NCBI GenBank assembly: GCA_910591455.2
Contig: OU342806.1
Location: 17,490,841 to 17,554,840, forward strand
Direction: 5' to 3'
DNA: 64,000 bases
Origin: Pholis gunnellus
Lineage: Eukaryota; Chordata; Actinopteri; Perciformes; Pholidae
Shown: positions 1-13,424 of the stretch, one piece after another
Layout: every line of letters begins with the position of its first letter
Numbering within the stretch: the stretch's first letter is position 1
Program-made: the position numbers and the translations under genes
Notes under the pieces: generated by a model
The model's database searches: none
What the model was told of the DNA's origin: nothing
Seen by the model: only the letters and a program-made list of their open reading frames with translations

Positions 1-1493
1 GTCTGAGCCTATAAGACAATGTACCCATTTCATCTGGATTTGGGTCACTTTTATTCCATAATAACAATACCACTTTCTTCCCCGTTATAGCTGTTGTCTA
101 CTCAAACAATCAATACAGTTGAGAAACCACAATGCCTATTAATGCATACATTCCTCTTTTCTACCCTCCACATCCAGCACCACCAATCTCTGTGTGAAAA
201 GGCTCAGTGATATTTTGTGTCAGTCTGCCTACAGGGATGTCGCCTTAAGAGATGGCCTTATTTACAGCGTATTTCCAAGAGAGTACAACCTTACAGTAGG
301 GAGGAAGGTCACCAGATTGTAGCGGGCTACTACTTTCAGAATGCAGCGACTGGAACTATTCATTAAAACCTCAGAGAGGAAATTAACAGCATGTACTCAG
401 GGACGCAGGGAAAAAGAGATCCATCTATTTCTCACACTTGTTGCAGGGTAAATTCTCTCATTCCTTTAAATCTGGTTTCTCAAGCAAACATTAAAGAAGC
501 AACTTTTTCAGTGACTTCACTTCTGAAATCATCTCTTTGCCAAACAACACACTTTTTAGGATCTTTTCTGAAACCTGTTCTGAGTAAAACTGGAGCCGAA
601 GAAGTGGCAGCAGCATCCTGTGCAGCTCCCTCACATCTCCACAGTTTCTCCTTTCTCTCATGAGGAAACATCAAATGTTGGAGAAAAGCTAAAATAAGAA
701 CACAAACTTGTGGGATTCGCTGTTTCTTCAAACGTGACGGTCGTAGATCCCCTGAGGATGTGAGCTCCCTTTCAACAAGACCCGAGGTGGTCGGATCAGA
801 CCCAGCAAACTGTTTAATTCGCCAAATTCACAGAATAAACAGCTTCTTCCCAAACTGGAGAAAGGGGTCGCAGCACAGATCAGGATCGATTTCCCTATTT
901 AATGCTGCATGTGTTTATTTAGAAAAGTAAAAGGTAAGACCGCTTACAAAAAAAAAAACATTAGTCCTTTAAACATAAATGTAACTGTTTGATAAAGCAA
1001 AAGTATACTTAACTGGCAGCAATGTGATTTGCTGCTTTGTTAACTGAAGATCTTTGGGTGTTTTGGACTGCTAGTCAGACACATTTTTTGAAGGCGTCAT
1101 CTTGGACTTTGGGAAACGGACATTTTATAGATTAGGCCAAATCTATTGATTATTGGAGAGAACAATCAGCAGATCAATCAATAATGAAAATAATCCCTAA
1201 TCGCAGCCGAATAGTTATCAGAGTTTGGATTATCTTGATTAACCAATATATGCAGACATATTTCAATTATTGTAATTCATTCTGGCTTCATGAAAAGTAG
1301 TCCTTATCATGTTTGACCAATTTTCGAGACAAAAGAAGAAGAAAAACACTTTAATCTTCTTAATGCACTTGTTTTGTCATAAAGTTTAAAGTCTCATCAA
1401 GCAGCCAAATACATTATATCGCCTCATTGTCGAGTGCTGTCTAAATGGTCCCTTTTAACAAAACAACGCACTCAACAGCAGGAAGACGCTCAC
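1..1493. other. Probable intron 1 of the left-edge gene, no exon seen
   Basis: This stretch lies on the 3' side (minus-strand sense) of the first exon called at 1494-1578, so it is inferred to be intron. It is AT-rich with ordinary complexity. I found no splice-bounded conserved coding segment. The open frames of 80-90 codons at 391-731 occur on both strands at once and resemble no family I know. Confidence 0.3.
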
Positions 1494-1578
1494 CTTCTCC
1501 ACCTGTCCCACAGGAGCCGAGCAGCAGCGAGGCGACCAGCGCAGTAATCCCAGCGAGTCTTTTACTCCCCAAAGGCAT
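1494..1578 (-). CDS. Candidate first coding exon of a secreted/membrane protein (partial)
   Basis: Read on the minus strand, an ATG at 1578 in fair context (AACATGCC) opens 28 codons and ends at a strong donor (GAAG|GTGAGC). The peptide begins MPLGSKRLAG, followed by a hydrophobic run (ITALVASLLLG) and a small-residue stretch (SCGTGGE), which is the layout of a cleavable signal peptide. It sits in a CpG-rich block (about 1480-1730) like a promoter-proximal first exon. The rest of the gene would lie to the left, outside the window, so the protein cannot be identified. The evidence is one start codon, one signal-like sequence and one donor. A chance open frame in a GC-rich block remains possible. 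Confidence 0.45.
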
Positions 1579-1730
1579 GTTGAAGCGACAGGATGCGGCA
1601 GAGTATTATCCCACTAGTCGGAGGGGAGACCGTCTGTCCGTCCGCCTCCTCCGCTTCTCTCCTCTGCTCTCTTTCAGCTCCGCTGCAGTAGACCTGCTGC
1701 CACAATGTGGAGGGGCCGGCCGGTACCCAG

Positions 1731-1832
1731 TGTGTGTGTGTGTGTGTAGGGGGGGGGGGGGGCTCTCACATCGGAGGGAAAGAAGGAGCAAAGAAAAGAG
1801 GAGGGAGGGCTTTTTTTTTTTTTTTTTTTTCA
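1731..1832. repeat. Adjacent TG, G-run and T-run simple repeats
   Basis: A TG microsatellite is followed at once by about 14 consecutive G and, some 50 bases on, by about 22 consecutive T. It lies just upstream (minus-strand sense) of the candidate first exon at 1494-1578, so it may sit in that gene's 5' UTR or promoter. Confidence 0.9.
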
Positions 1833-1839
1833 CTGTTGC

Positions 1840-3540
1840 AGGTCCCAGTCCAGCACACCGCCTCCAATACTGACACCATGAAGAAACTCCGAGTTCGCAG
1901 GACTGGTTTCACTGAAGTACAGAGAGAGCATGTGGCTATAGTTGCCGTTTAACTCTGAATGTAGTTGTGGCTCATCTCAACCATCTAAAAGCAATACAAA
2001 TCTCACATTTCTTTGCATGAGACAAGGGAAACCTATTATGAGATCATGGGTCCCTGGGCACAGACATGTAAAAGCCTCCCTCCTCCTGAACAGAAGCAAG
2101 ACATCCAGACAGTGCTGGTTTAGAGTCTAATTGTAGTCGTTTTACATCCCTGTTTTGCAGGTGAAGCCCAGCCCTTGGGCCCTTTGTTAATCCATCTATG
2201 GATAAACTGAAAATGTTTTTATCTAGCTTTTCAAACTAACACGTTACTTTTCAAACATGAATTTTAAATAAGCACAGAAGCACAAAAGGCTGTATTAAAA
2301 AAATAGACTATAGCCTATATCCCTGACAGAGGTCAGTAGTGCCAGTACCCTGCATTTCCTCCAATGAAAGGTCATGTTCACAAATGTCAAGGGATGTTGT
2401 TAAGCTGCTCTTTTAAAAAAAATAAAAAAATAACAATTCCTCTATATTATCTGCCTTTTCATAAAATGCAGGGGTAAAAAGGGAGACAAGAAGGCTGATT
2501 TAAGGACACAGAGTGAAGGCTGGATTTGACACAGAGACCTCACAGCGGCAATGCACCTCCAGCCAAAGAAAGACACCTTTTGACAACGAAAGAAAGTGTC
2601 ACCTCTGAGCTCCTCTATACACTCATACCAAAGTCTGATTTGAATTTGGATGTTTGGCAGAAAGTACCAAAACATTTATTATGCATGTTCTTTTTCAACA
2701 CTTGAATTTCAAAATAAGATGCCCATCAATCAATCAATCAACATGAATCCTCCGGGACCACACATAGGCCTGCACAAGACACCGCAAACGTCAAATGAAC
2801 ACCCACAAATGTGAGTCATCCACAAATACCTCCGGGCTGACCTTCTAACCAGGAAAAAACAGCAGTGGGGCTTCTGTTTTTCCCAGTGAAGGTCAGTGGG
2901 AGCGGCAGCAGCTTAGCCTTGCTAGTGTTCACCCACACAACCTTTGATCCTTGCTCACAACGGTACACCGTTTCCTATCAAGGTCATGTGTTGCAGGCTG
3001 CCAGCAGTCTCTCTTTGACGAGGGTCTTATTATAGGTACAATACAAAATAAATGGATATTTCACCTCAAGGGCAAAATCTTCAGTCAGACAATAGTGGAA
3101 ACCAGGTTGGGGTTGTAGGTTCTGACGACAAGTGACAATGAAACTCAAATTATCCTCGAGCCTGTTACACTGACAAACAATGACCAGATGTGCTCATTTA
3201 CAGCGGTAACACACTGGTGTATATTTAATATCTGCAACAGCGATGCTGTAACTTCAACTGGCTTCGTCATAGGCCAAGAGGCTGGAGGAGTTCAAATCAG
3301 CACTGAATACTGAGCGTTCATATAGCTTAAGTGCACTTAAAAACACAACTACTCTGTATTAATAGCTGCTTAGCTGTAATTAATCTTTGCTGAAGAGATC
3401 TGCTCGTTGCACAGCTACACTGTAAAAAGTGGGGGACAAAATCTACAGTCCTCATAAGGATTGGCCTGGTGGTGGAGGAAGGAAACATGGAGGCATGCAT
3501 AATCTTCACCTGGTGTATGATGTGTTGCACCTCACATTCC
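1840..3540. other. Intergenic, nothing recognised
   Basis: AT-rich DNA with short unrelated open frames on both strands. I see no splice-bounded coding segment and no recognisable repeat family. Confidence 0.5.
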
Positions 3541-3900
3541 ATAAGGCGCAGTGAGCCCTCATGGCTTTAGCCACAAGCCACCTTCACCCACGGGCCTTTC
3601 CAAACCGACCTAGAGTTGGTCACGGTGCACCACCACGAAGGAAATGCAACCAGCCCAAGGTGTTACTCACACGCACCGAAGGCCTAGTGGTCAAATCACA
3701 ATGTAAGCGCCGAGAGGCCCCACATTCCAGTCGAGGCAGGGGGCCCTCGTGGTCAGTTTATGCTTTAAAAACAGCAAGGGGTCTGGGGGCCCTCACATTG
3801 TAAGCACTGAGGGGCCTGGGGTGTGTTATAAGCACTGGGGCCGTGGCATTCAAGTTTTGCGGGGCCTTCTGGCAGTCCGATGTCCTGGGGCACTTGCCCC
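3541..3900. repeat. GC-rich block of imperfect short repeats, unclassified
   Basis: This block is sharply richer in G and C than its AT-rich flanks. It repeats a loose theme of the type 'taagc(g/a)c(c/t)gag-gggcc', for example around 3701-3720, 3796-3815 and 3830-3845. It reads like a degenerate minisatellite or the remains of a GC-rich element. It has no convincing coding potential: the 80-codon open frame follows from its composition. Confidence 0.4.
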
Positions 3901-4359
3901 TCTGGCCTGGTCCATAATCCAGCTATGACTCCTGGGGAGCTTCGATCATGGATGTGGCAGCAAATTACTGATCAATTAACCTCTCAAAAGTACGAAGTAT
4001 CAAGGCAAAATGATGCCTCACTTCACCAATGCAAAACAAATCACGTGACCTTTCATATAAAACCTTGTTACGTCACACTCGTATCAGAGAGGGATTGCAC
4101 TAGTTTTGAATACAGGATGTTTTAGTCAGTCGGCTGTTTAAAAGGTATCAGTTGTATCGAACAAACCAATGGAAGCAGAAGCACTTGTATTTTAGCTGTC
4201 TCATCGTGGTCTCAGATTGAATCCATCCACACAAGTGTAATACCAAGAGCTTGGCCAGCAGTTGTTGCCATTTTTGATTGTCACAAATGCTTCAACAACA
4301 GTTGACAATTTTCAAAACTTCATAGTGATTCAGTGCTTCAGAAAGCTAAACGACTAAAT

Positions 4360-4765
4360 GCTGTTGTCTAGGCAAACAGGAAGAGTTCAAGGATTTATTG
4401 ACAAAATGAAAACACAAAAACATACTGGTATGGGTAGCTAGCCCAAACAGCGAGCCCAAACAGCAGTAACTGATAATCCACAGGGGAACAGGAACAGTGC
4501 AGGCAGCCACAGAGGAAAGCAAGGCACTACAGAACATTGACGATCTGACCGGGAATGAGTGGAAATGAGCTTGTTGTATACAGCAGGGCTGATGAGGGAA
4601 AAGTGGAAACAGGTGAGCAGGTGGAAGTGAGAGTCAAGTGATTGGGACAGGTGGGAGAGTGTGGGGCCATCCAGTGGATAGATGAAGAATTGCAATACAG
4701 GGGCCAGAAGTGGCTGGTGAGAGGGACAGAGGAGCAACAACAACTGAGACAGACATTGTGACAAT
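4360..4765 (+). repeat. Dispersed repeat family A, copy 1
   Basis: The segment around 4550-4660 matches 19556-19660 closely, sharing 'gggaatgagtggaaat', 'gtggaaacaggtga' and 'tgggacaggtggga'. It also matches part of 10540-10615. All three copies have the same orientation and are surrounded by unrelated DNA, so this is an interspersed element rather than a local duplication. It is non-coding as seen and resembles a common teleost non-autonomous repeat, but I cannot assign its class. Confidence 0.7.
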
Positions 4766-4799
4766 TGAAGCTAATGTGATGAAGTAGCTGTCTGAATTG

Positions 4800-6175
4800 G
4801 CCAAATCGAATGAGTGTCTTTCAAAGTTACACAGTTTATTGATTATTTGTGTTTTTTCATCCTTGTGGGATCGGTGCTGTTAGTTGCATTGCTGGGAGAA
4901 AACACCAAAAGTAAACATTTACCAGGAAAAAGACAATGACTTGACTAGCATCTCTTTTTATGCATTTGTGCACACAATTGGTTCATTTTGACCATTGTTT
5001 TGTCAGTATTGTTTCAAGGAATACTCAAAAGATCTCAAAAATCTCAATAATTCATTCAAGGTTTTCAACTTTTTTGATTTAATGTAGGCAATCAAAACTA
5101 CTTTGTCAAGGTTCTGGAAAGTTAGAGGTTCACTAAAGGACACCAACGATGACTGTTGGTAGGAGGTGAGTTGCAAACTGCAGCTTCGGTGTTAAAACCC
5201 AAGAACCGAAACCAAGACACTCCAAACCTCCCCCGTTAAAGGCTTTTAGGCGGTACAACATCATCCCATGCTTCTAAGAGAGGACAGTCATTATTCGCAA
5301 GTCGACAGGAGGTCGCTTGTCAGAAAAACCTAAACTTTGGTTGTTTTATTGAAAACATTTGAAATTCAACTTGTTATTTTCTCATGTGTACGGTCTCATT
5401 GTAACACGGTGTGTTAAACACAAAAGGACTTACAGTGAATGATAGCTACTATTCAGAACGAGACAACTCACTACACCACCTTTAAAATGGCGTTATGTGT
5501 TTCTGAAATGTGGGGGAGTTTACATTTTGTGGGAATCCATCACAACCTCACCTCACCTACAAAATAAGCATACGGTGGAGAAAGTATAGAGATATACATA
5601 TGATTTGCATATGCATGGGCATACAGGTGCAAAGACGCTTATTTTGGCATAAATTCACTCTGCATGGCTCCAATTTCCTGCTCTACTGTACCCCACAAAT
5701 GAGCACTAACAAGACCTTAGTGGTGAGCCAGAAAGAGCAGCACAGCGCCGGTTCATTTCCCCACTGATGCAGTGTACTGCCAACAATGATGAAGCTGCTG
5801 CATGATCATATTCAACAAAGCATGCACAGTTAGGAAAGATAGCTAGCAGCAGAAATGAGAGTAGGCACCTGTTCATATGCAGCAAAGGAGGTACTGTGAA
5901 GAGGATGTGTGTTTCCTTCCACCTGTATTTTTTGTTTTTACCTATAAAAACTGGTGAATGGAACCCATAGGCTGTATGATGGAAACGCTGAAGATGTAAA
6001 TACATGGAATTTTACTCCGGTTTTCACTTTGGTCTCAACGTACATACACAAGTTTACAAATAAACAAGAAAAATATAACATAAATCCAAAAGTATATATA
6101 TATATATAAATAAATATGAACCTATACAACAACAATGACAGTGGAATGGAGGTAGTAGTGCAGTATGTCTGATTA
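4800..6175. other. Intergenic, nothing recognised
   Basis: No conserved coding segment. There is a short TA microsatellite at about 6095-6108. The open frames here are short and overlap on opposite strands. Confidence 0.45.
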
Positions 6176-6189
6176 ATTGTTCATTAGAG

Positions 6190-6605
6190 TGACGGCCAGT
6201 GGAAAGAAGCTGTTCCTGTGTCTGGTGGTTTTGGCGTACAGTGCTAGTGTCCAGGGTGTGATGGGTCTGCAGTGATCTTTCCTGCCAGTTTCCTGACTCT
6301 GGAGGTGTACAAGTCCAGGATGGAGTGCAGTGTTGGGGAGCTCCTCCTGAAGTCCACTGTCATCTCCACAGTTTTGAGCTTGTTCAGCTCCAGGTTGTTC
6401 TGACCACACTAGAGAATCAGCTGTTCAACCTCCTGTCTGTACGCAGACTCATCACCGTCCCTGATGAGGCCGATGACCGTTGTGTCGTCTGCGAACTTTG
6501 GGAGTTTAACAGACGGGTCCTCTGAGGTGCAGTCGTTGGTGTAGAGGGAGAAGAGCAGTGGGGAGAGCACACATCCCTGGGGGGCACCAGTGCTGATGAG
6601 GCATT
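6190..6605 (-). mobile_element. Decayed LINE reverse-transcriptase fragment (CR1/L2-like)
   Basis: Translated on the minus strand, the fragment shows core reverse-transcriptase motifs in order: TGAPQGCVLSPLLFSLYTND, then KFADDT (the catalytic Y/F-x-D-D box), then the conserved CGQNNLELN(K) thumb-side segment. An in-frame TAG replaces the tryptophan before CGQNN, and the downstream part has shifted frame, so it is a pseudogene. It is flanked by non-repetitive DNA, with no 5' half or 3' tail recognised. It belongs to the LINE class common in teleost genomes. Confidence 0.85.
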
Positions 6606-6609
6606 ATCT

Positions 6610-9600
6610 AATGCCAAGTTTTGGCGAGTTTAATAGAAATTGATAGAGGCTAATATAAATGAGTAAAATAAACACCTAAATCTTCATTTGGGATGTTTTC
6701 TTTGTCTAGTTTGACAGAAGACATGTTATGGAAGCAAAAAAGCCCCAAATCAAAAAATTGACCATTGCATGAAAAAGCAAGGTTTTGGCCTGGGGTACCC
6801 TTAAGTACCCTTAAGTAAATAATTCAGACAAATCAAGTAGAGTTCAATATAGTTTGGGTTTACTGCAAAATCAAACAGAGTACATCATAGTTTTGAGCTC
6901 CTTACTGCTTCTTCCTCTAAATGTGACGATATTCTCTCTTCACCATTGTTTCTCTTCTGGGTAATTCTGCCACTTGCTGTAACTAATAACTTCAGTATTG
7001 AGAACACGTTTTCTATTCAGACCACCATTATTTCAGTATGTCTATGGTGACAAAAAAAACTAAAAACTTTATTGACATTAAAATATGCTTGTCATGACCA
7101 TCAAACACATTCAGGGGAATTGGTATTTCCCACATCTTCTGCTTCATTAATGAGACGAAAACATCAGATCTGTGTGGAGTGATGTGGAGACTGTAACGTT
7201 CATCAAATTACTAACAAAAACACTGATTTTTAAAGGCAATGCAAAGCTTAAAATCACCTTTGCACCTAAATGAATAATGACTTTGCTCTGTCAAACTCTA
7301 CTTAACTGAAAGAACAGAAAGAGCATTTACTTTTCTTGTGTGCACACAATTGAGCACACACTAATAAAATAAGGCAACTGGAGTCCCAAAGTTAAACTAT
7401 TTATACTTTTCTCATTATGCATACATGATTGTCGACCGGTCCCTCACACTCACTTAGTTACCAATCATCAGAGCTGCGCTGTCTAACATCATCTTAGTGA
7501 TACATGATTGTTGGAACACAAAACAATCAATGAAACAACCAATTATAGAACCATAGAACAGTCTCGTCTTCTCATTAAGGCACCCTTTTACAACACCGCT
7601 GAAGGGGGATGAGAAGAAGTTGTTCTTTCACAAATGTAACCTTATATTTGAGAGCTTGATTGCACAATTATTGATCATCTCAAGAGGCTTGATTATTGTA
7701 AAGTTGGATATCTTAAAGAGTGTCTCATGAATCTAAAATGATTCTGTTTCCTTTAAGCAATAAAACGACAGAAAAAAAAAGAAAAAATCAAAGGTTTCTT
7801 TATTTCTCTGTTTATGTGTCGGTCCATCTTATCCGTCCTTTCTTACCAGCTTTGAGCCCTCAAGGACTTTGCTTCCCCTCTCCCTACAAAACGCTTCTGA
7901 AAATACAAAGAGAAACTCCATTTCTCAATAAAACATTGTGTCATAGATGGGAACATAGTTCCACCATCACAGCCCTCTCCTCCTGTGAAAAGCGAAATTG
8001 GAAATTGGATTGATGCAATTTGCCCCCTTGATTATTTGTTGTTATATCTCAAAGATCTGATGATATTGCCTCACAATCACACAGAATGTGAAACCGTTCT
8101 GCTGCGGAGGTGTGAGAAAAGTAATTTCTCACACATTTTGAAAATGCGCCGCCTCATCTCAGCCTGCTGACTTGTTTGCTCTCAGAGACGTCTTTAAAAA
8201 TATTACCATGAAAATATCCCCCGTTCTACTCCGAATATGATTATTGCTACTTCTGGGCTTTATCAAAATGAATATGTTCCACATTCATTGGATTTCAAAT
8301 GCACTTTTTATTGGACTTTAAAAGGAAACTGCAAAAACACCACAATTAAAAGGAATGGAAACTAGTATAGTTACAAGAAGTTAAGCAGTGATTTGAAGAA
8401 CAAAAAAAATGAAGTCCAGTTTTAAAACCATCCACTGTATACTTGACTGGTTCCCTTCTCTGTGGGCCGAGCGCAGAGCTTAGTCCCGGCGACAGCGGAA
8501 AGCAGGTTGCAGCTTGATCTGAAGGTGCAGAGACATTAAGTAGTGCTGGATTCATATCAGGTCTCTCAAATTAACTCATTTCTCTGCTGCAGATTGGAGT
8601 TTTAGTTTCTCAGAGGCAGAGCTGCTCCGCAGGGAGAGTCAATGAGCAAAAGCAAGAAGTGAAGGCTTCCTGGCTTATTAATAAGCACCAGTGAAAAATG
8701 CAAGAAGGAAGAGAGGTAGCAGCTGATTTTATAAAACCTATTGCTGCTGCTGACTAAAAAGAAGTACCTTCTTTTACGAGTAAAGTCATTGTTGAATGTT
8801 AAATGGATTCCTGTCTTTAACTGGGTGATGTCTGTTGCCCAGTCATTGTGTAGAAGGAGTTAATGAAGGAAGCTGAATCAAGAGGCTGATAATGTATTGA
8901 CTTGTATTATAGAAACTCTTTCTGCCTCTGCAAAGAGGTCAGAGGTCAGGGAGGCTACACAAAAGTAATCTAGTCCTGGAACTGGCATTCAGGGTTTTTT
9001 TTCACAGTTTACAATAAATAAAACTTTTCCTCCAAGTGCTCTATGCACAAACAACAATGAAATCATGAAAGAGAGTAGATGAAAATAATGCAATAAGCAA
9101 AAGTAAACATTAAATGGCAATCCAGAAGAGACAAGAGTTCTCATATAAGACAATGTTTTAAAGAGAGATCAAAAGAAGTTGGGAATCTTTATCTGAAGAC
9201 AAATTTATTCTTAACCCTTTATTATGACTGTCTGCATTAAGAGTTGTTTGGCCACTTGACCACTTGACCTGACCAGTCCAATATCCATTCTCTTTTGTAC
9301 TTGTTGTGCCCCCACCAACTCCTGAGGAAGGCATCTGGCTTATTACCTACTAAATTCTCCACTATGTTCAATAGCTAGTTGCTAAATGTGTGCCATGATG
9401 GAAAGTTAGCGCACAGTGGGTTTTTAGAACGACACTACTAGAGTGGTGAGCGTGAACCAAAACAATAAATTTGCTGGCAATAAAACCACAAAAATGAGCT
9501 GAAAGATGCTAAAATGCTCAATAAAGCCGAAGGGAACTGCAAAAGTGTGTGTGATAATTACTTGTGGGATCAACACTGAGTAACCCTTTTCACATAATAC

Positions 9601-10530
9601 ATAGCCATTTGATTCATTGTTGAAAAAATAATACTGATCAGTGCAGCTTTAAGATAAAACTATGTATTCCTATTTGTTATCCCCAACTTAATTCACTTTA
9701 CATTGTAGGTTTCTTGACAGAGTTAAAATATAATCTTCCTCTCCAAATCTATCTAGGGGACAGGATTAAGTTGCTGTGTCAGATAGCATCGACTGTTGGT
9801 ATTCATTCCTTTCTATCTGCGGTTAGCCCTCGTTAGCAAATAGTGCAAATGAGTCTCAGTGGATTGGGTGAAAGTAATTGCCTCATTTATCCCGACATCC
9901 GCTTCTGTTTGATATTGAAACCTTTGTGCGCATTGATATGTAAACAGGTGCATGCTTGCATACTTAGGCTCACAAACATGCACAAAAATATAAGTCTTCC
10001 ATCAACACAATAGTTCTTTGTAATTGTTTGTCTAGCATTATTCCAGTCAAAGCTAGCATTATATTTCAGACCATTGAGTCCAGTAATTCCAGTTCCCCAC
10101 TGGGCATCTAACTCCTTGTTTCTTTACATTACAGTTCTTTCCTTTCAGCTTTGTGTTTTATGTTTCTTCGACTTGCCTGGTAACAGCTTTTCAATAGATG
10201 AGATGTGTAGAGAGATAAAGGTAGCTTTTTAATGGCTCTGGAGTGCATTTCGGCTTTCTATTTCTATACATGAGTGATTCACAACCAGCACTGCTTGTAC
10301 CCAGGGGATACTTCTACAGTTGTCAGGGGGTACGTGGAGAGATTGTGGAATAGTTCAACTACTTTAAAAAAAATTATAATTTATAATATATCCACGTACT
10401 GTATTGAGTCAGCCTAGCCTCACCACTAAATGTTGCCATGAACACAGCATGAAAACTAATCAACAAGCAGAAAAGCTACATGGTCAGAGTAGGCGTCAAA
10501 TTCAGGTTTTGGTGTCTCGAAAGCAACGCC
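6610..10530. other. Intergenic, nothing recognised
   Basis: About 4 kb of AT-rich DNA without a conserved coding segment, RNA gene or repeat that I can name. Several A- and T-rich runs are present (for example 7055-7065, 8995-9003). Confidence 0.45.
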
Positions 10531-10539
10531 ATGTAGCAA

Positions 10540-10615
10540 CTTTGATGATCTGGCAGGAAATGAGTGGAAATGGGCTGGTTGTGTACTGCAGGGCATATGG
10601 TGGACAGGTAGGGAA
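10540..10615 (+). repeat. Dispersed repeat family A, copy 2 (fragment)
   Basis: The fragment matches copies 1 and 3, sharing 'atctggcag', 'aatgagtggaaat' and 'tactgcagggca'. It breaks off after about 75 bases. Confidence 0.6.
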
Positions 10616-10619
10616 CGGC

Positions 10620-11840
10620 AATTCACGTAATTTGGATATTTCCGAATTATTGATTTCCGAATTACACAATGAAGATATCAATATATCAATAAAGATTTTC
10701 AACTTGAATATTTCGTTTGTCCAGATCCGATGTGTGATTTAAGTGTTGCCTTCATTTTTTTGAGCAGTGTATATTGTAACAATATGCACGTTTATATAGT
10801 CAATTGGGATAAATAACATCCAGTTTAAAAGAGTTGATGTGACAGGGATGTGGAGGTATATCAAAGAGAAAAAGTTAGGAGCCACTGCTGGTCTGAGAAT
10901 CCAGATACACCAGGGACTGTTTGCTGCTGCATACAGTTTGAATCAACTTCAATTATCGCGATATCTCCAGTTTGAGCGTGTGCATAGTTTCAGCTGGCTC
11001 ATTTACATCTGATACGATTTTACACTAACTGGATGTCTGAACGTATTTTGATATGGAATTAGCGAGAGTGGAATATGCCATGGCTGAACATTTGAACACA
11101 GCACATTTCACTTTTAAATAAACATTTTCAGCAGTTACATATCAGTTAATTCACTTTCAGAATATTGATGGAAATTGGATGTTATTTCAACCCAGTGTCC
11201 TTTACGGTGGAGTTCAGCTGATAGGAGATGATGAAATTTCATATCGGAGTGTATAATGGTGACCGTGACTATCGTCATGATTGGACCTTCTCATGGGGCA
11301 AATAGCCTACTGAAAGGGTGCAGTTGTGCTGCCAGGTGTAATTGTATGTATCTTATATCGAAAAAGAGCATATGTGCCCAGCAAAATGGAACGTACAAAA
11401 AGCTGTCTTAGTATGAAGATAACATCAAATAATCACAATTTCCAGTGTTCTCATATTCTACTCCAGCAAATCATTTGTCAGAGTCATGTGATAAGGGAGT
11501 AATTCCAGGTTTACCGGACAGTGTGGCCTATCCGGCTACTACTCCTGATATTATGCTTTAATGTGCTTCTAAATGAAATGATTCACTTTGCTTTGCAGCT
11601 GTCCCTGAGCCACTCTGCAATCTCCTGTCCCCATTTCTTTCCTCCATACTCTTATTTATTTTGCAAACCAAATGGAGCCAGCCAAGTGATCAATGCTCTC
11701 TTCCTCTAACTTTTTATTCACAGCATCTGCTGCGGGATTCTCAGGGCTTTTGGCAGGTCAATTGCCTGGAAAAAATATTCAGTGTCTCCATTGCCGCAAG
11801 TTTCCCGGAAGAACCTCAGCATGCCTTAGTTGTATTATTC
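10620..11840. other. Intergenic, nothing recognised
   Basis: AT-rich DNA without recognised genes. The open frames at 11521-12056 overlap one another in different frames and look random. Confidence 0.45.
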
Positions 11841-11844
11841 ATTC

Positions 11845-11945
11845 ATTTTCCAAACCTACTTGCTCCTGTTCAGGGTCACATGGAGCAGGAGGCTTATCCC
11901 AGCATTCACAGGGTGGAAGGAAGTGATACACATGCAGGTGCCCAA
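11845..11945 (+). repeat. Dispersed repeat family B, copy 1
   Basis: The segment runs 'attttccaaacctacttgct', then 'ttcagggtcac', 'ggagcaggaggc' and 'tatcccagcat'. This resembles the very common fish repeat that begins with a 'catccattttc' block and continues with 'cctggagcctatcccagc'. A second fragment of the same family lies at 51855-51935. The terminal regions are missing. Confidence 0.6.
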
Positions 11946-11949
11946 TCTC

Positions 11950-13415
11950 TGTTCACAACCATGCGCAATCTGTTATTTCTCACTTTCATATTATTGATGT
12001 TCAATAATCCAAGTGTAAGATGGCACTGGGCAATTGTAAAATATTCTGCTCTGTGAAGGTTTTGTCAGAGCTGCTGCATGTCTCTGCCCAGTCACCCTTG
12101 TAATGAAAACAAACACAGCCTCAAGGTGTTACTCATGAGACTAGATTTATACAGCGAGGTCAGATAAGAGAAATAACAGTGATAAAAGTGATATCAGTAT
12201 TCAAGATTCCTCTGTTTTGAAACCTTCTAATATCACAGGTTTACAAAAAATAAACACCTTTCTTAATAGGATTTCTCCTTTTTCAAGGAAAACACTGAAT
12301 AATTATTTATTCATGAATAATTAAAATAAAGCTCATGCACTCTGTTGGATCAGGCAGCAAGCCTCCAGGCACCGTGCCTCGTGCCAGCACATCATGCCTG
12401 AAATTATCGTCTCAATCATTGTCTGAATACCCCCCAAAACAGCTCTGCTAGGGCAGCTTGTGAAAAATCCCTGATAACCGGCAGCAACCGCAACCCTTCA
12501 ATGTGAAATGAGTGGTGTTATGTATCAGCTGAACAGTTAAATCCGACTCTTTTACTGTCCCGCTCCAGAGACAGTTAATCGCGCTGATGAGAGGGATTCA
12601 GCTCTTTGTGGATTCCTACAGACAGCAGTTTTTACATCCACTTAGCTCATATTAATTCCATAGTTGAGTGTCTGCCTTATACTACAGTTATATCTGCATG
12701 CAAGCTGTAATCAGAGAGGCAAAACATAAATGTAACCACAGCAAGATGATATCCTCATATGTGCTTCATTGATCCTGAATTTGCAGAAACTGGCAAATTT
12801 CAGGCTTTGTTCTGGTAGGAAAAGCAATTTTGACTTTTTTTTATTAATTATTAAACCAAAGGGAAGCGTTTCTCATTATATATAAAAAAGTAAATAGCAT
12901 TTCATTTCACTGCCTTAATTAAGTTTATTTAGTGTAGAGCATCAGTTCTGATTTACAAACGCACCAATTTAACTTTGTATTAGCTACAAATTAGACACAG
13001 ACAGTTTAGCTTAATGAGCAGTGGACTGATTGTAGAAAAATGAAATTAACAAATTGACATTATGGTTACAATGATGTAACAATGTCAGTTATACTGTAGG
13101 TGCTAAAGAACTGTGCCAGTACGAGTGCCTAATGGTAAGAGTACACCCAACTGAAACCAACTGCTGATGGTTTGGTTTTGTTATTAAAGATAATATAAGA
13201 TGATGTGGAAATGGCCGTATATAGTCAGGAACGTTCATTTACACAGAAATGTGTTCTTCTAACAATTTAGAGATAAAGCCTATTGTGAATTGGGTCGCAA
13301 TGGTTTGACATTTTTAAAAAGTGGGTCCTCAGAAATAGATAAAGCCAACATATAATCCAGCACATAAACCCTTATATAACCACCTGTTGTTGAAAAATAA
13401 ATTCATGCGTGTTAA
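11950..13415. other. Intergenic, nothing recognised
   Basis: No gene seen. The stretch around 12340-12620 has balanced composition and could be a conserved regulatory element, but one sequence alone cannot show conservation. Confidence 0.35.
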
Positions 13416-13424
13416 TAAGCATTT

